Shown in pieces: positions 1-6,037 of a stretch of 7,082 nucleotides of DNA; within the stretch, counting starts at the first letter, position 1; the number at the start of each line of letters is the position of its first letter. The stretch comes from Bacteroidota bacterium. GTDB taxonomy: Bacteria > Bacteroidota > Bacteroidia > Flavobacteriales > Flavobacteriaceae. The position numbers were made by a program, and so were the translations under genes. The stretch is from contig JAJRPL010000213.1 in the NCBI GenBank assembly GCA_024280815.1, positions 1-7,082 on the forward strand. The letters are read 5' to 3'. The notes under the pieces are model-generated. The model was not told where the DNA came from. It saw only the letters and a program-made list of their open reading frames with translations, and made no database searches.

Positions 1-259
1 CCTCAAACGGAATGTTGATATCTCCCCACCAAACTTTATCTTTTGTAATACTGTCTTTAACTATAAATCTGTCTAAAGGTGAACGACCGGTAAACTCACC
101 GGTATTTACCATTAAAGCACCAGACTTTGAAATCTTACCCATATTTTTTTCTACACAAATTTGTGTAAGCTTTTCTGGAGAAAGATTCCAGTGTACAATT
201 GCGTTTTTTATTCCGTAATTCTCTACAGTTTGTTTTGTAGATAGCATTGAGTTTTTCAT
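1..259 (-). CDS. pckA: Phosphoenolpyruvate carboxykinase (ATP), N-terminal part; gene runs off the left edge
   Basis: This is the first 86 codons of ATP-dependent PEP carboxykinase, the cytoplasmic enzyme that turns oxaloacetate plus ATP into PEP, CO2 and ADP at the entry to gluconeogenesis. The visible part holds the family's N-terminal signature: GEFTGRSPLDRFIVKD at residues 54-69, followed by WWGDINIPF at 77-85. Arg59 in TGRSP corresponds to the oxaloacetate-binding arginine of the E. coli enzyme. The full protein is usually about 530-540 aa, so some five sixths of it, including the P-loop and metal site, lie outside the window. I chose the ATG at 259; a second ATG at 247 (residue 5) is also possible. 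No clear Shine-Dalgarno is present, as is normal in Bacteroidota. A -7 promoter element and a LacI-type operator lie directly upstream. Family assignment is near certain from the motif. Confidence 0.96.
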   Translation of the reverse strand, partial: MKNSMLSTKQTVENYGIKNAIVHWNLSPEKLTQICVEKNMGKISKSGALMVNTGEFTGRSPLDRFIVKDSITKDKVWWGDINIPFE

Positions 260-281
260 TTAAGAATCATTAAAATTTTGG

Positions 282-311
282 CAAAACTAAGTTAAAAATA
301 GTTGTAACGAA
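282..311 (-). promoter_or_regulatory. Candidate pckA promoter (Bacteroidota type)
   Basis: On the minus strand TAGTTTTG (289 down to 282) matches the Bacteroidota primary-sigma -7 consensus TAnnTTTG. At the expected 19-base spacing the -33 position reads TTC (311-309), two of three bases of the TTG consensus. Transcription would begin near 275, giving a leader of roughly 15-20 bases before the pckA ATG at 259. The -33 region lies inside the palindrome at 307-322. The element match is seen directly; promoter function is inferred. Confidence 0.55.
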
Positions 312-322
312 AACGTTTGCGT
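307..322 (-). promoter_or_regulatory. LacI-family operator-like palindrome upstream of pckA
   Basis: The minus strand reads ACGCAAACGTTTTCGT, a 16-bp palindrome centred on CG with one mismatched pair. Central CG with flanking AAAC/GTTT is the hallmark of LacI-family operators, and this sequence is the same as the textbook E. coli PurR consensus box. It covers the -33 region of the candidate pckA promoter, a position suited to repression. Which regulator binds cannot be read from the window: a PurR orthologue is not expected in Flavobacteriia, so another LacI-family sugar or gluconeogenesis regulator is more likely. Confidence 0.6.
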
Positions 323-337
323 GAAAATTTTATTGTA

Positions 338-718
338 TTAAGAATTGCTTTTTTTTATAAAATTTACAAGCATTAAAACCCAGCCAATAATAAATAGCAA
401 TCCTCCAAGAGGAGTAACAAACCAAATGGATTTTGGGTTAATTCCACCAGCAGTTATCGCATAAAGTGAGCCAGAGAAAAACAATATTCCAATAAAGAAT
501 AGCCAACTAATTGTGTTTTTTGTTTTGGATGAAAATTCTGAATAGGTATTTATAAAAAGTAAGACAATAACATGATACATTTGATAGCGTACACCTGTAT
601 CAAAACTTTTTAACGCATCTACACCTAATTTTTCTTTTAAGGCATGTGCACCAAAAGCACCTAAAATAATTGCAAATGCCCCTAAAATTGACGTAATAAT
701 TAAGTTTCTATTTTTCAT
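338..718 (-). CDS. DUF423 family small integral membrane protein
   Basis: The product is a 126-aa inner-membrane protein of the DUF423 (YgdD-like) family, whose biochemical role is unknown. Recognition rests on LGAFGAHALKEKL at residues 19-31, TGVRYQMYHV at 41-50, FFSGSLYAI at 80-88 and TPLGGLLFIIGW at 102-113, the conserved family blocks in their usual order. Four hydrophobic segments are visible (about 7-24, 46-58, 70-89 and 98-120), and the length is normal for the family. I chose the ATG at 718, giving MKNRNLIITS. An extension to a TTG at 727 would add three residues and has no support. It lies upstream of pckA in the same direction with a 78-base gap that contains pckA's own promoter, so co-transcription is possible but not required. 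Confidence 0.9.
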   Translation of the reverse strand: MKNRNLIITSILGAFAIILGAFGAHALKEKLGVDALKSFDTGVRYQMYHVIVLLFINTYSEFSSKTKNTISWLFFIGILFFSGSLYAITAGGINPKSIWFVTPLGGLLFIIGWVLMLVNFIKKSNS

Positions 719-763
719 TTGATTCAATTTTGTTAATGTAAAAATATGACTTAAATTTAAAGA

Positions 764-979
764 ATGAAAAATTCTAATATAAAATTAGTTACAGTGCTTG
801 TATCTAGGGTTTTGTATGAGTTGCAAATTGCAAAATCAAAATTAGAAAGTGAAGGGATAAAATGTTTTATAGCTGATGAACATATGACAACAATAGGTTT
901 TGTTGAAGAGTATAGGCTTCAAATAGATGCTGCAGATGTTATAAAAGCAAAATTTATTTTAAAGAAAATTAACGAATGA
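764..979 (+). CDS. DUF2007 domain protein (putative signal-transducing protein family)
   Basis: This is a 71-aa soluble protein with the DUF2007 layout: a beta strand (KLVTVLVSRVLYEL, residues 7-20), a helix running over a conserved acquired-age pattern AKSKLESEGIKCFIADE at 23-39, and a closing YRLQIDAADVIKAKFIL at 50-66 in which the LQ(I/V)xxxD segment is typical. The fold is ferredoxin-like/GlnB-like and the family's role is unknown; 'signal transducing' is only a label in databases. It starts at the ATG at 764 and its TGA stop overlaps the ATG of the next gene (ATGA at 976-979), which suggests translational coupling with the saccharopine dehydrogenase family enzyme. It is divergent from the DUF423 gene, with a 45-base gap that must hold both start regions. 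Confidence 0.82.
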   Translation: MKNSNIKLVTVLVSRVLYELQIAKSKLESEGIKCFIADEHMTTIGFVEEYRLQIDAADVIKAKFILKKINE

Positions 980-2349
980 GAAAAATTTTGATTATTGGTG
1001 CTGGTAGATCTTCAGCATCATTGATAAAATATTTATTAGACAAATCTGATAATGAAAACCTTTATGTTATCGTGGCAGATGTTGTTCTTGAAATGGCACA
1101 ATCAAAAATTAATGGGCATCCTAACGGAAAAGCGATGGTTTTAGATGTGTTTGATGCTGAGGCAAGAAAAGAAGCAATTCAAAATGCAACTATAGTAATC
1201 TCTATGTTACCTGCTCGTTTTCATTTAGAAGTTGCTAAAGATTGTGTACTTTATAAAAAAAGTATGGTTACGGCATCTTATATTTCTACTGAAATGAAAG
1301 CATTAGATGCTGAGGTAAAAACACAAGGCTTGGTTTTTATGAATGAAATTGGTTTAGATCCTGGTATCGATCATATGAGTGCGATGCAGGTTATTGATAG
1401 AATTCGTGAAGACAAAGATGCAAAATTGTTACTTTTTGAATCTTTTACAGGAGGGCTTGTGGCTCCAGAGAGCGATACCAATTTATGGAATTACAAGTTC
1501 ACATGGAATCCTAGAAATGTAGTTTTGGCTGGACAAGGAGGTGCGGCAAAATTCATTCAAGAAGGCACTTATAAATACATACCTTATCATAAATTATTTA
1601 GACGTACTGAGATTTTACATGTAAACGGAAGTGGTAAATTTGAAGCTTATGCGAATAGAGATTCATTAAAATACCGTGAAATTTATGGTTTGCAAGATAT
1701 TTTAACTCTGTACAGAGGAACGATACGTAAAATAGGTTTTTCAAGAGCATGGAATATGTTTGTGCAATTGGGTATGACGGATGATAGTTATGTATTGGAT
1801 GGTTCAGAACAAATGTCTTATCGTGATTTTACCAATTCATTTTTAGCCTATAACCCAAATGATTCTGTTGAATTGAAATTACGTTCTTATCTTAAAATAG
1901 ATCAAGATGATGTGGTTTGGGAGAAATTGGTTGAGCTTGACATTTTTAATCCGAATAAAAAAGTGGGATTAAAAGATGCGACTCCTGCTCAAATTTTACA
2001 AAAAATATTAATGGATAGCTGGACGCTAGAAGCAGAAGACAAAGACATGATTGTAATGCAGCATAAGTTTGGTTATGAATACAAAGGTGAAAAACGTCAA
2101 ATAGAATCAAGTATGGTGGTTATTGGTGAAGACCAAACCTATACAGCAATGGCTAAAACGGTTGGGCTACCTGTAGCAATTGCAACGCTAAAAATTCTAA
2201 ATGGAGAGATTAAAACTCCGGGTGTACAGTTGCCAATTACCAAAGAAGTTTATGAGCCTATTCTAAAAGAATTGGAAGAAAATGGTATTGTATTTAAAGA
2301 AGTTAAAGTACCATATTTAGGGTATAACCCTGAGAATGTGAATGGGTAA
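976..2349 (+). CDS. Saccharopine dehydrogenase family protein (Lys9/SDH-like)
   Basis: A 457-aa cytoplasmic NAD(P)-dependent enzyme of the saccharopine dehydrogenase family. The N-terminus is a Rossmann fold with ILIIGAGRSSASLIKYL at residues 4-20 (GxGxxS dinucleotide motif) and an acidic residue (Asp35) at the end of beta-2. The signature of glutamate-forming saccharopine dehydrogenases is clear: SYIS at 101-104, then NEIGLDPGIDHMSAM at 123-137. A C-terminal alpha/beta catalytic domain and a return to the Rossmann fold (TVGLPVAIATLKILNG, 395-410) follow. The expected reaction is saccharopine to glutamate plus 2-aminoadipate semialdehyde in lysine breakdown, but related enzymes act on other carboxyalkyl amines (for example carboxynorspermidine synthase), so the substrate is not fixed. 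No ketoglutarate reductase domain is fused. Length fits the stand-alone family. Its ATG overlaps the upstream DUF2007 stop by four bases. Confidence 0.9.
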   Translation: MRKILIIGAGRSSASLIKYLLDKSDNENLYVIVADVVLEMAQSKINGHPNGKAMVLDVFDAEARKEAIQNATIVISMLPARFHLEVAKDCVLYKKSMVTASYISTEMKALDAEVKTQGLVFMNEIGLDPGIDHMSAMQVIDRIREDKDAKLLLFESFTGGLVAPESDTNLWNYKFTWNPRNVVLAGQGGAAKFIQEGTYKYIPYHKLFRRTEILHVNGSGKFEAYANRDSLKYREIYGLQDILTLYRGTIRKIGFSRAWNMFVQLGMTDDSYVLDGSEQMSYRDFTNSFLAYNPNDSVELKLRSYLKIDQDDVVWEKLVELDIFNPNKKVGLKDATPAQILQKILMDSWTLEAEDKDMIVMQHKFGYEYKGEKRQIESSMVVIGEDQTYTAMAKTVGLPVAIATLKILNGEIKTPGVQLPITKEVYEPILKELEENGIVFKEVKVPYLGYNPENVNG

Positions 2350-2391
2350 CCACATAATGCAATCTTTCAGTAGTTAGGATTGGCAATAGTG

Positions 2392-3039
2392 TTATTTTTC
2401 AAAAACATTTTTTAATTCAATCAGATTGACTTTTTCTGGAAAATATTTTAATAGTCTAATCGTCAACATTTTTCCAATCTCACAGTCTTTATTTTTATAT
2501 TGACAGTGGTAACTATAAGCCAAAGCCAATCTATAATTCGCCTCAAATTCATCAGGAAAGAGTTCTACTGCCTCTTTATATCTATAAATAGCATTATTCC
2601 AATTCTTCTTTTCAATCCATTGATCACCGTCATTTATGATAAATGAGTATCTGTTTAATTTTTTGTTCTGATTTTGCTCCAAGAGAATTTGCTGAGCTTT
2701 GTCATTTTTTAATTTTTCTGTTTGAATTTTTTGCTTAATTCGGTGTGAATATTTATTAGAAATATAAAACCCATATACGATAATTGGAACTAAAACAACC
2801 AAAGTAATTAACCAAGCTTTTAAGCTCTCAGCTTTCCTATTCTTAATTACTTTTTCCCTTAGAGCTCGTAATTCACTTTTTGAAATAGTTTTGAAGTCAA
2901 CACTACCTTTTGCAGCTTTCAAATACTCTTTTCTTGAGCTTAAAAAAGAAGTATCTTTTTTAAAAAGACCTGTTTTACGTAGCAATTGTCGGTTGTTTCG
3001 CAAAACCGATCTCATTCCCTGTAAACTTCCAACTCCCAT
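2392..3039 (-). CDS. Single-pass membrane protein with TPR-like C-terminal domain, function unknown
   Basis: I do not recognise a defined function. The 215-aa product has three parts. Residues 1-73 are basic and start with MGVGSLQGMRSVLRNNRQLL, resembling the short N-terminal block found on a set of Flavobacteriaceae hypothetical proteins (MGxGG..AM..SLKNNKR style, from memory). Residues 75-95 (AWLITLVVLVPIIVYGFYIS) form one hydrophobic membrane segment. After a charged, probably coiled-coil linker (100-128), residues 132-176 look like TPR-type helices (GDQWIEKKNWNNAIYRYKEA and LFPDEFEANYRLALAYSY). Cys179 and Cys186 could form a disulfide if this part is outside the membrane. The start is the ATG at 3039; ATG at residue 9 is possible. 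The gene is convergent with the saccharopine dehydrogenase gene (42-base gap, no clear terminator) and lies 49 bases after the Gfo/Idh/MocA gene in the same direction. Confidence 0.8.
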   Translation of the reverse strand: MGVGSLQGMRSVLRNNRQLLRKTGLFKKDTSFLSSRKEYLKAAKGSVDFKTISKSELRALREKVIKNRKAESLKAWLITLVVLVPIIVYGFYISNKYSHRIKQKIQTEKLKNDKAQQILLEQNQNKKLNRYSFIINDGDQWIEKKNWNNAIYRYKEAVELFPDEFEANYRLALAYSYHCQYKNKDCEIGKMLTIRLLKYFPEKVNLIELKNVFEK

Positions 3040-3088
3040 ATTATTGATTTTACATTACTACCAATATCTATATAAATACACTACCCCT

Positions 3089-4531
3089 TTACAAACTCCA
3101 ACCTTCTCTATACTCTCTTTTTACAAATTGATTGGCATCATCAAAGTTTGTAATTTTCATATTGGCACCATCCCATAATAATTTTTTTCTACCAGAATAT
3201 TCAAATCTATTGTTGGTAGTTTCTTTTCTGAGCATATAACTTCTAATTGCCAAATTACCCATTAAAACAGTCTCCGTTAGTGGTCCTGCATAATCAAAAG
3301 AAGAAGTTAGTTCTTTATGTTTTGTCTTTCCAAAACCTTCTTTACAAGCTTCAACCCATTTTGCTTGATGACCATATTCTGGTAATACACCGTCATCCTT
3401 CCAATTGTCACCTATTAAAATAGCTCCATCATTAAAATATATTTTAGGTTCTTTTCCATACACACCACAGGTCATAATTCCTTTTTCTCCAATCATAAGT
3501 ACACCATTTGCACTGCTGCTATCACCAATAGGATGATCTGCTGGTATCAGTTCAGGGTGGAATGGGCGTAAGCCGCCATCTGTCCATGTCATGGTTAAGT
3601 CTGTTGGATTTTTTGCCGTAGCCAAAAATTTCAATTGTGTTCTTGAAGAAGGCGGACAAGAATCAGGTAAATATTCAGGAGTCCAATCTTTTGTATAAAC
3701 CGCACCCACACTACTTTCAACTTCTGTAGGATATTCTAACCCTAAAACTCTAAATGGAGGGTCTATCAAATGACAACCCATATCGCCTATAGCACCAGTA
3801 CCAAAATTCCACCAGCCTCTCCATTTAAAAGGATGGTATAAAGGGTGGTAATCAACCATTTGAGCCGGCCCTACCCAACTATCCCAATCCAATCCATCTA
3901 ATAGTTTTGGCTTGCTGGTAGGTATTGGAATTCCTTGAGGCCAAACTGGTCTGTTTGTCCATACATGAACCGTAGAAACCTTTCCTATTTTTCCTTCATC
4001 AAACCATTTTATCATTTGAGCCACACCAGGTCCTGAAGCACCTTGGTTCCCCATTTGAGTTACTATTTTATATTGATTTGCTGCTTTAGTCAACATTCTA
4101 GCTTCATGAATACTATGTGTTAATGGTTTTTGTACATACACATGTTTTCCTAATTTCATGGCTGCCATAGCTATAACCGCATGGGTATGATCAGGTGTTG
4201 AAACCGTAATAGCATCAATATCTTTGATATCGTCTAAAACCTTTCTAAAATCTTTATATTTTTTTGCTTTCGGGAATTGCTCAAATGCTTTTGAAGCCAT
4301 ATTCCAATCTACATCGCAAATTGCTGCAATGTTTGAAGCTCCGTTATTCCATGCATTTACAGCGTCTGAATAACCTTTACCACCGCCACCAATAACAGCA
4401 ATATTTAATTTATCGCTTGGCGGAATAAAACCTTTGCCCAACACATGCCTTGGGATGATACTAATGCCAGCAAAAGCTATGGCAGATTTTTTAATGAAGG
4501 TACGTCTTGAAGTATTGTTTTTTTGTTTCAT
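3089..4531 (-). CDS. Tat-secreted Gfo/Idh/MocA family oxidoreductase
   Basis: A 480-aa NAD(P)-dependent oxidoreductase predicted to act outside the cytoplasm. The N-terminus has a twin-arginine signal: TSRRTFIKK at residues 7-15 followed by the hydrophobic stretch SAIAFAGISIIP. The Rossmann domain begins KLNIAVIGGGGKGY (41-54) with the GxGxxG-type loop. STPDHTHAV (111-119) and GKHVYVQKPLTHSIHEA (128-144) are the family's conserved blocks, with QKP in place of the common EKP; the key Lys135 is kept. The C-terminal domain carries GTGAIGDMGCHLIDPPF (244-260) with His254 and Asp257 placed like the family's catalytic pair. Such secreted members are common in Bacteroidota and Planctomycetes polysaccharide loci, and relatives interconvert sugars and 3-keto-sugars. 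Here it follows a ThuA-domain gene and a GMC dehydrogenase, which fits a 3-keto-glycoside role (inferred). A GH109-type glycosidase, also built on this fold, is an alternative. Confidence 0.9.
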   Translation of the reverse strand: MKQKNNTSRRTFIKKSAIAFAGISIIPRHVLGKGFIPPSDKLNIAVIGGGGKGYSDAVNAWNNGASNIAAICDVDWNMASKAFEQFPKAKKYKDFRKVLDDIKDIDAITVSTPDHTHAVIAMAAMKLGKHVYVQKPLTHSIHEARMLTKAANQYKIVTQMGNQGASGPGVAQMIKWFDEGKIGKVSTVHVWTNRPVWPQGIPIPTSKPKLLDGLDWDSWVGPAQMVDYHPLYHPFKWRGWWNFGTGAIGDMGCHLIDPPFRVLGLEYPTEVESSVGAVYTKDWTPEYLPDSCPPSSRTQLKFLATAKNPTDLTMTWTDGGLRPFHPELIPADHPIGDSSSANGVLMIGEKGIMTCGVYGKEPKIYFNDGAILIGDNWKDDGVLPEYGHQAKWVEACKEGFGKTKHKELTSSFDYAGPLTETVLMGNLAIRSYMLRKETTNNRFEYSGRKKLLWDGANMKITNFDDANQFVKREYREGWSL

Positions 4532-4567
4532 AATAATTAGTTAAAATTAGGAATACATAATTTAATG

Positions 4568-4610
4568 AGTTCTCAATACCTTACGCTTAAGTCGGAACAC
4601 TCGAACTGAC
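4568..4610. repeat. Candidate Flavobacteriaceae intergenic repeat (AGTTCTC...CTCGAACTGAC type)
   Basis: This 43-base element fills most of the gap between the ThuA and Gfo/Idh/MocA genes. Its ends are AGTTCTCAATAC on the left and CACTCGAACTGAC on the right, so AGTTC (4568-4572) and GAACT (4603-4607) form short terminal inverted repeats. I recall elements with this pattern (AGTTCTCGATAC ... CACTCGAACTGAC around a variable centre) as dispersed intergenic repeats in Flavobacteriaceae. The class call rests on memory and only one copy is in the window. No terminator-type U-run follows it. Confidence 0.5.
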
Positions 4611-4630
4611 TATAGTTTAAAGGCTAGTAA

Positions 4631-5350
4631 CTACTTAGCTCCCATCGTATATTGGATACCACCCAATACATGTTTTAAAAAAACAGGGTCAGCATAACTC
4701 TCTTTGGTATGCCCCAGCCCTGTATAAAAGATTCTTCCTCCATCATATTCATGAAACCAAGCTATAGGATGGTTTTCACCATTTTTTCCGCCTTCATAAG
4801 AGTTTTCATCTAAATTTAATAGAACATTTATCTTTGGATTTATATTCTTAAAATTATACCACTCGTCAAAAGTTGTCCATGTTGCATCTAAAAATGTTGT
4901 TGAAGGATGCTTTTTGTTTACAACTTCTATAAGAGCATCTTGTTGTTTAGGATGGCTTTCAAAATTTGCACCAATGAGTTTTACATACCAAGGCCATTCA
5001 TATTCTGTATCTGTTGCGGCGTGAATACCTACAAAACCACCTCCGTTATTTATAAAGACTTTGAATTTTTCTTGCTGTGCATCATTTAAAATATCTCCCG
5101 TAGTACTTAGAAAAATAACTACCTTGCAACTGTCTAAAGCAGTTATTAATTCGTCAGTATCTTCAGTAGCTTGTACGCTAAAGTTATTATCTTTTCCTAA
5201 TTTTTTAATACTTTTTATACCAGTTTCAATCGATTTATGTCGCCAACCTTCAGTTTTAGAAAACACGACTACTTTAGTTGTTTTTTGTGCACAGTTAGTA
5301 TTAAGAAAAAAAATACTAATCAATACGCTAATTTTTAAAATCATTGACAT
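4631..5350 (-). CDS. ThuA-domain lipoprotein
   Basis: A 239-aa protein of the ThuA-like family (class I glutamine amidotransferase-like fold). A lipoprotein signal is visible: a hydrophobic stretch (ILKISVLISIFFL, 4-16) ends in LNTNC with Cys20 as the likely lipid-anchored residue; the lipobox is loose but acceptable for Bacteroidota. Conserved ThuA blocks follow: FSKTEGWRHKSI at 30-41, GGGFVGIHAATDT at 103-115, ESHP at 131-134, DEWYNF at 162-167, and HPIAWFHEYDGGRIFYTGLG at 194-213. The domain is complete and not fused to other modules. ThuA in Sinorhizobium meliloti works with ThuB (a Gfo/Idh/MocA protein) in trehalose breakdown through 3-keto-trehalose; exact chemistry is uncertain. The next gene here is also Gfo/Idh/MocA, 99 bases downstream, giving the same pairing. 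The start is ATG 5350; ATG 5344 (residue 3) is equally usable. Confidence 0.9.
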   Translation of the reverse strand: MSMILKISVLISIFFLNTNCAQKTTKVVVFSKTEGWRHKSIETGIKSIKKLGKDNNFSVQATEDTDELITALDSCKVVIFLSTTGDILNDAQQEKFKVFINNGGGFVGIHAATDTEYEWPWYVKLIGANFESHPKQQDALIEVVNKKHPSTTFLDATWTTFDEWYNFKNINPKINVLLNLDENSYEGGKNGENHPIAWFHEYDGGRIFYTGLGHTKESYADPVFLKHVLGGIQYTMGAK

Positions 5351-5387
5351 GATTATAATTGTTAAAAGTTAATATTTTTTATAAAAT

Positions 5388-5430
5388 TGAGATTCATCAT
5401 CTCTCGTTCCTCGCTCTATCTGAATGACAT
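5388..5430. repeat. Candidate Bacteroidota intergenic repeat (TGTCATTCAGA...GAATCTCA type)
   Basis: Read on the minus strand, this element starts TGTCATTCAGA, passes through a GA-rich centre (GAGCGAGGAACGAGAGA) and ends GATGAATCTCA. I recall the pattern TGTCATTCTGA-...-GAATCTC as a frequent dispersed intergenic sequence in Bacteroidota. A small hairpin, GAGAT with ATCTC around a 5-base loop, lies at 5389-5403. It occupies the gap between the subunit-3-like gene and the ThuA gene. Only one copy is in the window, so the repeat claim rests on memory. Confidence 0.5.
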
Positions 5431-5444
5431 TAGAATTCTAATGT
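5427..5444. repeat. Perfect 18-bp palindrome just downstream of the subunit-3-like gene
   Basis: ACATTAGAATTCTAATGT equals its own reverse complement over all 18 bases. It begins one base past the TAG stop (5446-5448) of the minus-strand gene. As RNA it can form a 7-bp stem (ACATTAG/CTAATGT) with an AATT loop, but no U-run follows, so it is not a convincing intrinsic terminator. It overlaps the outer edge of the repeat-like element at 5388-5430, and may be part of it, a regulator site, or an mRNA 3'-end structure. Confidence 0.7.
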
Positions 5445-5445
5445 T

Positions 5446-6033
5446 CTATAAAGACCATGACATTCCACCTGTGGTTTCTTCTAAAGAAACACACCCTTTT
5501 TGTATGCCTGGTATAGGGTCATATGCCAACACATTTTCTCCAATTTCTTCGGTTGTTTTATATGCCCAAACGGTTATATCTCGCAAACCACTTAATGTGT
5601 CAAAAATTATGGTATCGTTTTCAGAAAATTTTTCTTTATCTTCTTTAGTTGCTCTTAAATATTTTGTTAAAAAATGGTCGTAATCTTCTGTTTTTAAGCT
5701 TGAAATAGGTTTTTTTAATCCTTTTGATATCGCTTCAATACCTGATTTTGTTTCTTTTTGCTTTTTTTCATCATAAACTTTAGTAAAATATTGATCAAGA
5801 AATTTATGGATATTCAACTCTATTGCTCCGGGTAAATTTTCAGTTTTAGGTAAGATTAAATCTACTAGATTTTTTAAAACATTTCCTTCTTCAGTAGAAA
5901 AGAATTCAGGTTTCCAAAGAACATTTTTCTCTGTATCATTTTTACAACTTTGCAATAGACTTATTACTGATGGAGTAGCTACCATATAACCTAGCGATAA
6001 TCCAATATTTTTCAATGCTTTTCTTCTGTCCAT
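5446..6033 (-). CDS. Gluconate 2-dehydrogenase subunit 3-like protein (small subunit of a GMC dehydrogenase)
   Basis: A 195-aa partner of the GMC oxidoreductase encoded directly upstream. In characterised complexes (FAD glucose dehydrogenase, glucoside 3-dehydrogenase, gluconate 2-dehydrogenase) this small subunit carries a Tat signal and helps export the signal-less catalytic subunit. Here MDRRKALKNIG has twin arginines at 3-4, then a hydrophobic stretch, and LLQSC ends in Cys30, a likely lipidation site, so it may be a Tat lipoprotein. Family blocks are LVDLILPKTENLPGA (56-70) and the end YDPIPGIQKGCVSLEETTGG (171-190) followed by MSWSL. I chose the ATG at 6033, four bases after the GMC stop, because it places the RR motif at the N-terminus. 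The longer reading from 6072 overlaps the GMC gene and adds a hydrophilic stretch with no function. Tight spacing implies translational coupling. Confidence 0.9.
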   Translation of the reverse strand: MDRRKALKNIGLSLGYMVATPSVISLLQSCKNDTEKNVLWKPEFFSTEEGNVLKNLVDLILPKTENLPGAIELNIHKFLDQYFTKVYDEKKQKETKSGIEAISKGLKKPISSLKTEDYDHFLTKYLRATKEDKEKFSENDTIIFDTLSGLRDITVWAYKTTEEIGENVLAYDPIPGIQKGCVSLEETTGGMSWSL

Positions 6034-6037
6034 ATTA

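Noticed and set aside
12..218. Plus-strand open frame of 68 codons
   Set aside because: It lies entirely antisense to the clear pckA reading frame and resembles no protein family.
719..727. TTG start at 727 for the DUF423 protein
   Set aside because: An ATG at 718 gives the normal family N-terminus; three extra residues from a rare start have no support.
2350..2391. Bidirectional terminator between the convergent saccharopine dehydrogenase and TPR genes
   Set aside because: I could find no stem of useful length with a U-run in these 42 bases.
2891..3178. Plus-strand open frame of 95 codons across the TPR protein and Gfo/Idh/MocA gene ends
   Set aside because: It is antisense to two genes with better support, and its composition (low-complexity, Leu/Phe/Thr rich) is that of a shadow frame.
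5389..5403. Hairpin GAGAT/ATCTC as an intrinsic terminator
   Set aside because: The stem is only 5 bp and A/T-rich, with an A/U-rich stretch but no clean U-run in the right place; it is better seen as part of the repeat-like element.
4907..5683. Three plus-strand open frames (4907-5089, 5061-5372, 5387-5683)
   Set aside because: They are antisense to the ThuA and subunit-3-like genes and intergenic repeat, overlap each other, and show no family motif.
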